Assembly: GCA_910576895.1 (NCBI GenBank)
Contig: CAJTJZ010000065.1
Span: 1 to 6,259, forward strand
Direction of reading: 5' to 3'
DNA from: an uncultured Lachnospiraceae bacterium
Lineage (GTDB): Bacteria; Bacillota; Clostridia; Lachnospirales; Lachnospiraceae
Length of the DNA: 6,259 nt
The notes below the pieces were generated by a model. The model saw only the letters and a list, made by a program, of their open reading frames with translations. It ran no database searches and had not been told where the DNA came from. Positions within the stretch are counted from its first letter, which is position 1, and the number at the start of each line of letters is the position of its first letter. Position numbers and translations under genes: made by a program. Below are positions 1 to 5,484 of this stretch, piece after piece.

Positions 1-41
1 TAAAATTTTAAAATACTATACCTTGTATCATTTTTTCTTAG

Positions 42-67
42 TGCGACAGCCCCTTGCGACAATCCTT
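42..67. repeat. Imperfect 13-nt tandem repeat, possible IS terminus
   Basis: Two adjacent 13-nt units, TGCGACAGCCCCT (42-54) and TGCGACAATCCTT (55-67), agree at 10 of 13 positions. They are markedly more GC-rich than the surrounding AT-rich DNA. Read on the minus strand, the inner unit gives GGGGCTGTCGCA, a shape common at the ends of insertion sequences in Firmicutes. No transposase is visible; only 41 bases remain to the left edge. Chance or a repeat of another kind remains possible. Confidence 0.3.
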
Positions 68-85
68 TATGTATCTTATTATTTT

Positions 86-1540
86 TTATTCTTCTACACT
101 ATAATTTGGTGCTTCTTTTGTAATATGAATATCATGTGGATGACTTTCTCTTAATGCCGCAGCAGAAATCTTAATAAATTTTCCCTGCTCCTTTAATTCC
201 TCAATCGTAGGAGTACCACAATAACCCATTCCTGCACGAATACCACCAATTAATTGAAATACCGTATCTTCCACTGTTCCTTTATAAGCAACTCTACCTT
301 CTACACCTTCTGGAACAAGTTTTTTTGCATCCGATTGGAAGTAACGATCTTTACTTCCATTTTCCATTGCTGCAATCGATCCCATACCACGATATACTTT
401 ATATTTTCTTCCCTGATATAATTCAAATGTTCCCGGGCTTTGATCACAACCTGCAAAAATACTTCCCATCATACAAACATTTGCACCAGCAGCAATTGCC
501 TTTGTCATATCTCCAGAATATTTAATACCACCATCCGCAATAATCGGAATATTATATTCCTTTGCTACAGAATAAGACTGCATAACGGCTGTTACCTGTG
601 GTACACCAATTCCTGCCACTACTCTTGTTGTACAAATAGATCCCGGTCCAATTCCTACCTTTACAGCATCTGCTCCTGCTTCAATCAAAGCTTTTGTGCC
701 TTCTGCTGTTGCAACATTTCCTGCAATAATCTGCAATTCTTTATATGATTTTTTCAACATACGAATTGCACTTAATACATTTTCTGAATGTCCATGTGCA
801 GAATCAAGTACAATCACATCTACTTTTGCCTTTACTAACTCTCCAACACGTTCTAAAATATTATTTGTAATACCAACAGCCGCACCACATAAAAGTCTTC
901 CCTGAGAATCCTTTGCAGACTGTGGATATTTAATTTGCTTTTCAATATCCTTAATCGTAATAAGCCCTTTTAAATTTCCATCCTTGTCCACAATTGGGAG
1001 TTTTTCTTTTCTTGCCTTTGCAAGGATTTTCTTTGCTTCATCCAATGTAATGCCTTCATGTGCTGTAATCAAATTTTCTGAAGACATACATTCTTTAATT
1101 TGTCGGGAATAATCTGCTTCAAACTTCAAATCACGATTTGTAATAATACCAACAAGTTTTTTGCCTTCTGTAATTGGCACACCAGAAATACGAAATTTTG
1201 CCATTAATGCATCTGCATCTTGTAATGTATGTTCTGGAGATAAAGAAAATGGATCTGTAATAACACCATTTTCTGAACGCTTTACCTTATCAACTTCTTC
1301 TGCTTGTGCTTCAATTGACATATTTTTATGGATAATGCCAATACCGCCTTGTCTTGCCATAGCAATTGCCATACGGTGTTCTGTCACTGTATCCATACCT
1401 GCACTCATCATTGGAATATTGAGTTCAATACTTTTTGTTAAATGCGTTTTTAGGCTTACCTGATTTGGAGTTACCTGAGAATATCCAGGTACTAAAAGCA
1501 CATCATCAAAAGTGATTCCTTCGGCAATAATTGTTCCCAT
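86..1540 (-). CDS. guaB: IMP dehydrogenase (GuaB)
   Basis: Cytoplasmic enzyme oxidising IMP to XMP with NAD+, the committed step of guanine nucleotide synthesis. The 484 residues match the usual bacterial length. The N-terminal half-barrel carries the family signature FDDVLLVP (residues 11-18) and the SAGMD segment (46-50). A CBS-domain pair is inserted at about 95-200. The barrel resumes with the DSAHGH strand (246-251) and the catalytic loop GIGPGSICTT, with nucleophile Cys303 (codon at 632-634). The phosphate-binding ADGGIK (335-340), the YRGMGS loop (383-388) and the flap Arg399-Tyr400 follow, then GMGYCG (437-442). All key residues are present, so it should be active. The ATG at 1540 is preceded by GAGGAT at 1547-1552 with a 6-nt spacer. 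It has its own promoter and a long structured leader. No convincing hairpin terminator follows the stop inside the window. Identification is by sequence recognition and is very secure. Confidence 0.98.
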   Translation of the reverse strand: MGTIIAEGITFDDVLLVPGYSQVTPNQVSLKTHLTKSIELNIPMMSAGMDTVTEHRMAIAMARQGGIGIIHKNMSIEAQAEEVDKVKRSENGVITDPFSLSPEHTLQDADALMAKFRISGVPITEGKKLVGIITNRDLKFEADYSRQIKECMSSENLITAHEGITLDEAKKILAKARKEKLPIVDKDGNLKGLITIKDIEKQIKYPQSAKDSQGRLLCGAAVGITNNILERVGELVKAKVDVIVLDSAHGHSENVLSAIRMLKKSYKELQIIAGNVATAEGTKALIEAGADAVKVGIGPGSICTTRVVAGIGVPQVTAVMQSYSVAKEYNIPIIADGGIKYSGDMTKAIAAGANVCMMGSIFAGCDQSPGTFELYQGRKYKVYRGMGSIAAMENGSKDRYFQSDAKKLVPEGVEGRVAYKGTVEDTVFQLIGGIRAGMGYCGTPTIEELKEQGKFIKISAAALRESHPHDIHITKEAPNYSVEE

Positions 1541-1706
1541 GATACTATCCTCGCTTTCTAAAATGGAACTCTCATTACAAAATAAAATGAGATGAATGAA
1601 TGATGAATGGATGAAATCGCAAGCGATTCCACTGCCTGTAATGCTTTTTATAAATGAAAAGTATTATAGACAGCAGGCACGTTGTGCCTGTCAATTTTGA
1701 TAAATT
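1541..1706 (-). promoter_or_regulatory. Structured 5' leader of guaB
   Basis: In transcription order, hairpin P1 pairs CAGGCAC (1684-1690) with GTGCCTG (1674-1680) around a 3-nt loop. The same 1674-1679 segment can instead pair with CAGGCA at 1633-1638, closing a longer hairpin whose inner arms are 1657-1666 and 1639-1648 (one A-C mismatch in the RNA). P1 and this second helix exclude each other. A third hairpin pairs 1624-1628 with 1615-1619. Positions 1617-1579 then contain no G in the RNA. A fourth hairpin pairs 1586-1592 with 1570-1576, about 17 nt before the Shine-Dalgarno. No U-run follows any stem, so it is not a simple intrinsic attenuator. I do not recognise a known riboswitch class. 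The structures are read by eye and a regulatory role is inference. Confidence 0.45.
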
Positions 1707-1712
1707 TTTACA

Positions 1713-1741
1713 AGTATACCCAAATAATAACAAATTGTCAA
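1713..1741 (-). promoter_or_regulatory. guaB promoter (sigma-A type)
   Basis: Read on the minus strand, a perfect -35 TTGACA (1736-1741) is followed by a 17-bp spacer and a -10 TATACT (1713-1718, five of six consensus bases). Transcription should begin near 1706, giving a leader of about 165 nt before the guaB ATG. The -35 lies only 17 bases beyond the stop of the small membrane-protein gene, so guaB can be transcribed independently of it. The start point is inferred. Confidence 0.8.
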
Positions 1742-1758
1742 CAAAAAAAATAAATTCT

Positions 1759-2277
1759 TTAATACTCCATCACTTTTCGTGGCGACTTATTTTTCATACA
1801 AGTAATCATTTTCTCGGAAGGTTCAAATAAAATCTTAAGAAGATTTCCATTTTGACGAGCAATAATTACATAGGTTCTGCCTTGATCACTTCCTGAAGAA
1901 AAATCTTTTGTTGTTCCTTGTGTACTAGAACGAAATTGATCTAATGCATGAGAATTTTTTGGTGCAACTACTTCTACTTCTTCCAAATCAATCCGTAAAA
2001 TATGCTTTCTTCTAGCTCCTCCATTGATGCGATCAAAATCGAGCTGCCCATCACAGAAAATATATTCATATTCTGTTTTCAAAAAGGGGATTAATAAAAT
2101 GTCAATACAAATCAAAGCTGCTGCAATAATCATCATCCATCGAATTACAAAAGCAGCAAAAAACAATAATACAGCAAGTGCTATCATCAAAACACGAATT
2201 CCCATTGTAGTGATGGTTTCTTTTTTCTTTACACCTGCTTCTGCATAAGAACCATTAGAATTGCTTGTAATATCCAT
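1759..2277 (-). CDS. Small two-helix membrane protein, DUF6106-like
   Basis: 172 residues of unknown function. A polar N-terminus (1-24) precedes two hydrophobic helices at about 28-45 and 47-66, joined by a very short turn at Arg46. A soluble C-terminal part of about 105 residues follows. That part starts with the aromatic-rich TEYEYIFCDGQLDFDR (68-83) and a basic GGARRKH (86-92), then alternating strands. It looks like a bacterial PH-like or DUF6106-type domain facing the cytoplasm; this assignment is from memory of the family and is moderate. A Ser/Gly/Thr-rich linker lies near 114-131. The ATG at 2277 follows GAGGAA (2284-2289) with a 6-nt spacer. It lies upstream of guaB on the same strand, without an obvious terminator between them, so some read-through into guaB is possible. 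Nothing in the sequence ties its function to purine metabolism. Confidence 0.85.
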   Translation of the reverse strand: MDITSNSNGSYAEAGVKKKETITTMGIRVLMIALAVLLFFAAFVIRWMMIIAAALICIDILLIPFLKTEYEYIFCDGQLDFDRINGGARRKHILRIDLEEVEVVAPKNSHALDQFRSSTQGTTKDFSSGSDQGRTYVIIARQNGNLLKILFEPSEKMITCMKNKSPRKVMEY

Positions 2278-2356
2278 AAAAGCTTCCTCATTTCTGCACT
2301 GCTTTTATATTTTTCTTTTTTAGTTGTGGATACAGTGCTGCCACAGACCTACTCCT

Positions 2357-2385
2357 ATTATAATAGATTTATCTAGATTTGAAAA
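2357..2385 (-). promoter_or_regulatory. Probable promoter of the DUF6106-like gene
   Basis: On the minus strand a perfect -10 TATAAT (2357-2362) lies 17 bp from a weak -35 TTTTCA (2380-2385, four of six consensus bases). Transcription would start near 2350, about 73 nt before the ATG. The spacer contains the near-palindrome TAGAT-TT-ATCTA (2364-2375), overlapping the palindrome ATCTAGAT (2371-2378). These could be an operator, but chance in AT-rich DNA is a fair alternative. Confidence 0.5.
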
Positions 2386-2430
2386 GCTATTTACAAAAGT
2401 TTTATATAATTCTATTTATAAAAAGCAACT

Positions 2431-2459
2431 ATTTCTTAGGACTTAAGAATCATTTCTTA
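2431..2459 (+). repeat. Paired ATTTCTTA direct repeat, 21-bp period
   Basis: ATTTCTTA occurs at 2431-2438 and again at 2452-2459, exactly 21 bp apart, that is two helical turns. The first copy also forms an inverted repeat with TAAGAA at 2444-2449. The pair lies about 75-105 bp upstream of the inferred plus-strand start. Spacing by whole turns is typical of sites for dimeric activators, but the sequence is AT-rich and the regulator is unknown. Confidence 0.35.
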
Positions 2460-2465
2460 TAAAAA

Positions 2466-2485
2466 ACAGATAAATTACAGATAAA
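2466..2485 (+). repeat. Tandem ACAGATAAA direct repeat, 11-bp period
   Basis: The nine-base word ACAGATAAA is repeated perfectly at 2466-2474 and 2477-2485, one helical turn apart. It ends 14 bp upstream of the -35 box of the Wzz-like gene, a typical place for a transcription activator. The word resembles half-sites of LytTR-type regulators (ACAGTTAAG-like), but those usually have a period near 21 bp, so I do not assign a family. Confidence 0.4.
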
Positions 2486-2499
2486 CATAAAATTCTAAA

Positions 2500-2528
2500 T
2501 TGACAACAAAGCAATAATTAGGTATCAT
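2500..2528 (+). promoter_or_regulatory. Promoter of the Wzz-like gene
   Basis: A perfect -35 TTGACA (2500-2505), a 17-bp spacer and a -10 TATCAT (2523-2528, five of six consensus bases) form a strong sigma-A type promoter. The start should fall near 2535, leaving a leader of about 70 nt that consists mostly of one hairpin. Direct repeats just upstream suggest additional control. Confidence 0.8.
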
Positions 2529-2539
2529 AATAAACGATA

Positions 2540-2570
2540 AAAATCTTGTAAAATAACTTTTACAGATTTT
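2540..2570 (+). promoter_or_regulatory. Leader hairpin of the Wzz-like gene
   Basis: The arms AAAATCTTGTAAAA (2540-2553) and TTTTACAGATTTT (2558-2570) form a 13-bp stem with one bulged T and the 4-nt loop TAAC. The hairpin would begin a few nucleotides after the inferred transcription start and end 21 nt before the Shine-Dalgarno. No T-run follows on this strand, so it does not look like a terminator. A role in mRNA stability or as a protein-binding site is inference. Confidence 0.45.
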
Positions 2571-2591
2571 AAAAAAGTATAAAATAATTAT

Positions 2592-2598
2592 GGAGGAG
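2592..2598 (+). promoter_or_regulatory. Ribosome binding site fixing the Wzz-like start
   Basis: GGAGGAG at 2592-2598 is a near-perfect Shine-Dalgarno, 9 nt before the ATG at 2608. An in-frame ATG at 2590 overlaps this site and has no binding site of its own, so 2608 is the real start. Confidence 0.9.
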
Positions 2599-2607
2599 AT
2601 TTTATTT

Positions 2608-4026
2608 ATGGAAACACAGGAAAGCATGGAACGCGAGATAAATCTAATGGAACTATTTTGGGAACTTCTATTAGGCTGGCGTAAAATAATTTGTTTTGCT
2701 GTTATTTTTGCTATATTATTAGGGGGAATAAAATATGGAAAAGATATGATCGCTTATCGCAGCCATCAAAATATAGATGTAGAAAAAATAGAGAGTAATT
2801 TAACAACAGAGGAACAACAACAACTTCAGAAAGCAAAATCATTAATGAATCGCTTAAAGAATTACATTGACTATCAAAAAAATTCTGTATTAATACAGAT
2901 GAATCCCTATGAAAAACCTATTTTAGAATTACAATATTATATAAAATCTGATTATATTATGAATTATACAAAAGATAATCAAAGAGACTACACGGATGAT
3001 ATTGTTATGATGTATTATGAATATATTACAAGTGGTGAACTAAAACAAAATGTTATTAATGAAGTAGACCTTCCTATTGATGAAAAAGTTTTTAGTGAAT
3101 TAATAGCAATACCAACAGAAGTTGAAACAGTCGTTACAGCCGTTATCTCTATTACAATCGCTTATCCTGATAAAAACAAATTAAATGAAATCTCTGAATC
3201 TATAAAAGCTCAATTAACTGCAAAAGAATCAGAATTTCAACAAATTGGTTCTCATACCCTAATGCTTATAAGTGAATCTCAAAATACAGTAGTAGATAAA
3301 AACTTAGTAGATCAGCAGACAACACTAGCTAAAAATATTAATGATTGCATGACACAACTTGATACTGCAAAAACAGATCTGACAGAACAACAACTTCTTT
3401 TACTTGATTTAGAAGAAAAAGGAACTTCTAATATAACCATAGCTGTTCCACAGCCAACGCCTAGCATCAAATATATGCTATTGGGTGCTGTTTTGGGTAT
3501 TTTCTTTGTATGTATGTGGATTACCTGCAAAATGCTGTTTACTGCAAAATTACAAACAGCAGAAGAAATTCGCAACTTATATAATATTCGTCTTTTAGGA
3601 GAAATCACTGTTTCTACAAATAAAAAGCATTTTTTATCTATCATTGATAAAAAGATTTTAGAGGCAAAAAATAGAAAGAAAAAGAAATTATCCATGGAAC
3701 AACAAATTAAACTTGTATCTGTCAATGTTGCTCTTTCTTGTAAACAAAAAGAAATTAATTCTATTTATATCACAGGCAGTGAATATGAGAATATTGATGT
3801 AAGAATACTAGATAGAATTAGAAGGGAGTTATCAGAACAGGGAATCCAAGTAAAAGAAGGCGGAAATATTTTTTATGATGCAGAATCTTTACGGCAGGGA
3901 ACAGAAATTGGAACAATACTTTTTATTGAACAGAAAGCACAATCTATTTATGATGAAATTTCTAATGAATTAAATCTTGCAAAAGAACAAAATAATTATA
4001 TTTTAGGAGCGATTGTACTCATTTAA
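2608..4026 (+). CDS. Wzz-type chain-length/co-polymerase protein with P-loop-less kinase-like tail
   Basis: 472 residues from the start chosen by the Shine-Dalgarno. Layout: short acidic cytoplasmic N-terminus, membrane helix at about 27-41 after the ELLLGWRK segment typical of Wzz proteins, an extracytoplasmic part of about 245 residues, and a second helix at about 290-307. The extracytoplasmic part has Gln/Leu/Lys-rich helices near 64-85 and 230-270. The Pro-rich VPQPTPS just before the second helix is also typical of Wzz. Such proteins set polymer length or assist export of capsule or exopolysaccharide. The remaining 165 cytoplasmic residues begin with TAEEIRNLYNIRLLGEI, as in proteins that join Wzz to a BY-type tyrosine kinase. 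However, the place of the Walker A loop reads ITGSEYENIDVR, with no GKS/GKT, and no Tyr-rich tail follows. The gene stands alone with its own promoter and terminator, and its polysaccharide locus is not in view. Family is secure; exact role is not. Confidence 0.85.
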   Translation: METQESMEREINLMELFWELLLGWRKIICFAVIFAILLGGIKYGKDMIAYRSHQNIDVEKIESNLTTEEQQQLQKAKSLMNRLKNYIDYQKNSVLIQMNPYEKPILELQYYIKSDYIMNYTKDNQRDYTDDIVMMYYEYITSGELKQNVINEVDLPIDEKVFSELIAIPTEVETVVTAVISITIAYPDKNKLNEISESIKAQLTAKESEFQQIGSHTLMLISESQNTVVDKNLVDQQTTLAKNINDCMTQLDTAKTDLTEQQLLLLDLEEKGTSNITIAVPQPTPSIKYMLLGAVLGIFFVCMWITCKMLFTAKLQTAEEIRNLYNIRLLGEITVSTNKKHFLSIIDKKILEAKNRKKKKLSMEQQIKLVSVNVALSCKQKEINSIYITGSEYENIDVRILDRIRRELSEQGIQVKEGGNIFYDAESLRQGTEIGTILFIEQKAQSIYDEISNELNLAKEQNNYILGAIVLI

Positions 4027-4036
4027 TTCATAAAAG

Positions 4037-4080
4037 AAGGAGAGATTTACAAAAATCGGAATCTCTCCTTTTCTTTTTTC
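4037..4080 (+). terminator. Intrinsic terminator, probably bidirectional
   Basis: A perfect 11-bp stem AAGGAGAGATT (4037-4047) / AATCTCTCCTT (4060-4070) with a 12-nt loop is followed by TTCTTTTTTC, 10 bases after the stop of the Wzz-like gene. Read on the minus strand the same stem is followed by CTTTTATG, a weaker U-tract. It can therefore also end the convergent tldD-pmbA transcript, whose last stop is at 4108. Confidence 0.92.
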
Positions 4081-4107
4081 TTATTACTTATATTCTATTT
4101 TTTAATA

Positions 4108-5403
4108 TTATTTTCCTGATACTAAAATTCCACGAAATGCCATATAAGGAATCATATTACAACCATCCTTTACAACCTCACTTGAAATTCCTTCTAGTTC
4201 CATAAGCATAGCGGCAAGATTTCCATTAATCATCGCTTCTGTTACTGGTTCTGTTATTTTTCCATTTTCAATTAAATAACTATTTTTTGCTACACCAGAA
4301 AAATCTCCATTCACTGGCGGCTGTCCACCAGAAAAACCATCGACTAAAATCCCATGATCAATTCGTTTTATGATATCGTTAATCGATTCTTCTCCCGGAG
4401 TAATCATAAGATTATATGCACCATTTCCACGCATTTCATATCCTGTTTTTTTTGCCACATAATGATTAATACAAAATCTTACTAAGTTTCCCTCTTTAAT
4501 AATATCATATCCCTCTGATTTAAAACCATCAATCGTAATGGTTTCTCCACATAAAACATTTGGATCATTTGGATCAAGTCTAATTGTAATGTTAGGATCT
4601 GCTACTTGCTGCTGCAGCTTTGTAAGCCATATACTTGTTTTCTCTAAAATTGCAGCTCCTTCTACAAGTCCTATAATATAGTATAAAAACATAGCAAGAC
4701 AATCTGGTGTTAATACCATAGTACCTGTAAAACTCTGTTCCATTGGTTTCATTGCTATTTGCCCTTCGGTATATCTTATCTTTCTTTTTATATATTCATT
4801 CTCTGTCCATGGCTCATCTAAATTTGTTAGCTGAAATCCACATCCATTCATAGAAGTTGTAATATCCCCCTGATGCCCGGCAATTCCTAAAGAAACAGTA
4901 TAAAATCCTGTATATTCATCACAAGTCGTTCCATTTGTATTTGCAAATACCATATGTCTTCTATGATGTGAAATAATCATTTCCTGCACAATAATCAAAG
5001 GATGATGTTCTTTTATATCATCTAATAGTTCCTTCATTCTTTTAAAAAGTAAATCCGTATCTGGCTCATAAACGCCTTTGTTTGCTGTAATTTCTCCTTG
5101 ATATGGTGCAATTCCATACGCTTCATCTTGTTTGCAGGATTCCATGGAGGTCATTGCCATAGAAACGGCGTGATCAATAGAAGCATCATCTAATTTATTA
5201 GAAAAATAAGAACCTTTTTTCTGATCCTTATATACTATTAAATTAATATCTTGATTAAATAATGTTCGCAGAAGGGAAAGCTCTCCATGTTCTGCATTAA
5301 ACTCTGTATCTTCTGATTCTGTAACAAAAACTTGCCCAGAATCTGCTCCTTTTTCTTTTATTTGTGTTATCATCTTATCTAAAACCTTTTTGATATCTGC
5401 CAT
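4108..5403 (-). CDS. pmbA: PmbA/TldE-family protein, subunit of TldD/TldE protease
   Basis: 431 residues, close to the 450 of E. coli PmbA (TldE). In E. coli, TldD and TldE form a heterodimeric cytoplasmic zinc protease that degrades unfolded peptides, matures microcin B17 and affects the CcdA antitoxin. TldE is the non-catalytic partner. Here the C-terminal signature is clear: FSGGQPPVNGDFSGVAKN (357-374), then LIENGKITEPVTEAMINGNL (377-396). No HExxxH motif is present anywhere, as expected for TldE. The N-terminal half is the more variable substrate-chamber part. The ATG at 5403 follows AGGAAT (5411-5416) with a 7-nt spacer. It lies 81 bp downstream of tldD on the same strand with no convincing promoter or terminator between, so the two are probably co-transcribed. 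Its natural substrate in this organism cannot be told from the window; no peptide precursor gene is nearby. Confidence 0.9.
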   Translation of the reverse strand: MADIKKVLDKMITQIKEKGADSGQVFVTESEDTEFNAEHGELSLLRTLFNQDINLIVYKDQKKGSYFSNKLDDASIDHAVSMAMTSMESCKQDEAYGIAPYQGEITANKGVYEPDTDLLFKRMKELLDDIKEHHPLIIVQEMIISHHRRHMVFANTNGTTCDEYTGFYTVSLGIAGHQGDITTSMNGCGFQLTNLDEPWTENEYIKRKIRYTEGQIAMKPMEQSFTGTMVLTPDCLAMFLYYIIGLVEGAAILEKTSIWLTKLQQQVADPNITIRLDPNDPNVLCGETITIDGFKSEGYDIIKEGNLVRFCINHYVAKKTGYEMRGNGAYNLMITPGEESINDIIKRIDHGILVDGFSGGQPPVNGDFSGVAKNSYLIENGKITEPVTEAMINGNLAAMLMELEGISSEVVKDGCNMIPYMAFRGILVSGK

Positions 5404-5484
5404 ACTTTTTATTCCTTTCCTATTATTTTATACTTATGAACAAAAAAGTTCTTTTTTTTCTCTAATTTTTTTACCGCTATTATA

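Larger units (their letters stand above)
2278..2607. other. Divergent intergenic region
   Basis: This 330-bp, very AT-rich gap separates the minus-strand membrane-protein gene from the plus-strand Wzz-like gene. I see no coding potential in it. It holds one promoter for each direction, clusters of short direct repeats upstream of the plus promoter, and a leader hairpin on the plus side. An inverted repeat TTCTTA/TAAGAA (2433-2438 and 2444-2449) lies roughly midway between the two promoters. In the minus-strand leader GCACTG (2333-2338) can pair with CAGTGC (2296-2301), ending 6 nt before the Shine-Dalgarno. Confidence 0.8.

Noticed and set aside
325..1463. Several plus-strand reading frames of 66-102 codons inside guaB (325-525, 440-748, 696-905, 1161-1463)
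   Set aside because: They lie wholly opposite a secure guaB gene, have unnatural composition rich in Cys, Ser and Asn, and have no supporting context. They are antisense shadows.
1541..1706. Known purine (guanine) riboswitch upstream of guaB
   Set aside because: I could not find the conserved three-way-junction core or loop sequences of the purine class; only alternative hairpins of no recognised class are visible.
1742..1758. Intrinsic terminator between the DUF6106-like gene and guaB
   Set aside because: A T-run exists on the minus strand but no stem precedes it, so it is more likely just the AT-rich region upstream of the guaB -35.
2024..2248. Plus-strand 74-codon frame opposite the small membrane-protein gene
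   Set aside because: Antisense to a gene with a good ribosome binding site and sensible membrane topology; it shows no features of its own.
2590..2592. ATG at 2590 as the start of the Wzz-like gene
   Set aside because: This ATG overlaps the GGAGGAG Shine-Dalgarno that serves the ATG at 2608 and has no binding site upstream of itself.
3312..3725. Minus-strand 137-codon frame inside the Wzz-like gene
   Set aside because: Opposite a gene with strong promoter, ribosome binding site, terminator and recognisable domains; Cys/Ser/Val-rich shadow translation.
5438..5460. GAAC-AAAAAA-GTTC followed by a T-run, as a plus-strand terminator
   Set aside because: The stem is only 4 bp, and no plus-strand gene lies upstream for it to serve. 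On the minus strand it has no suitable U-tract after it.
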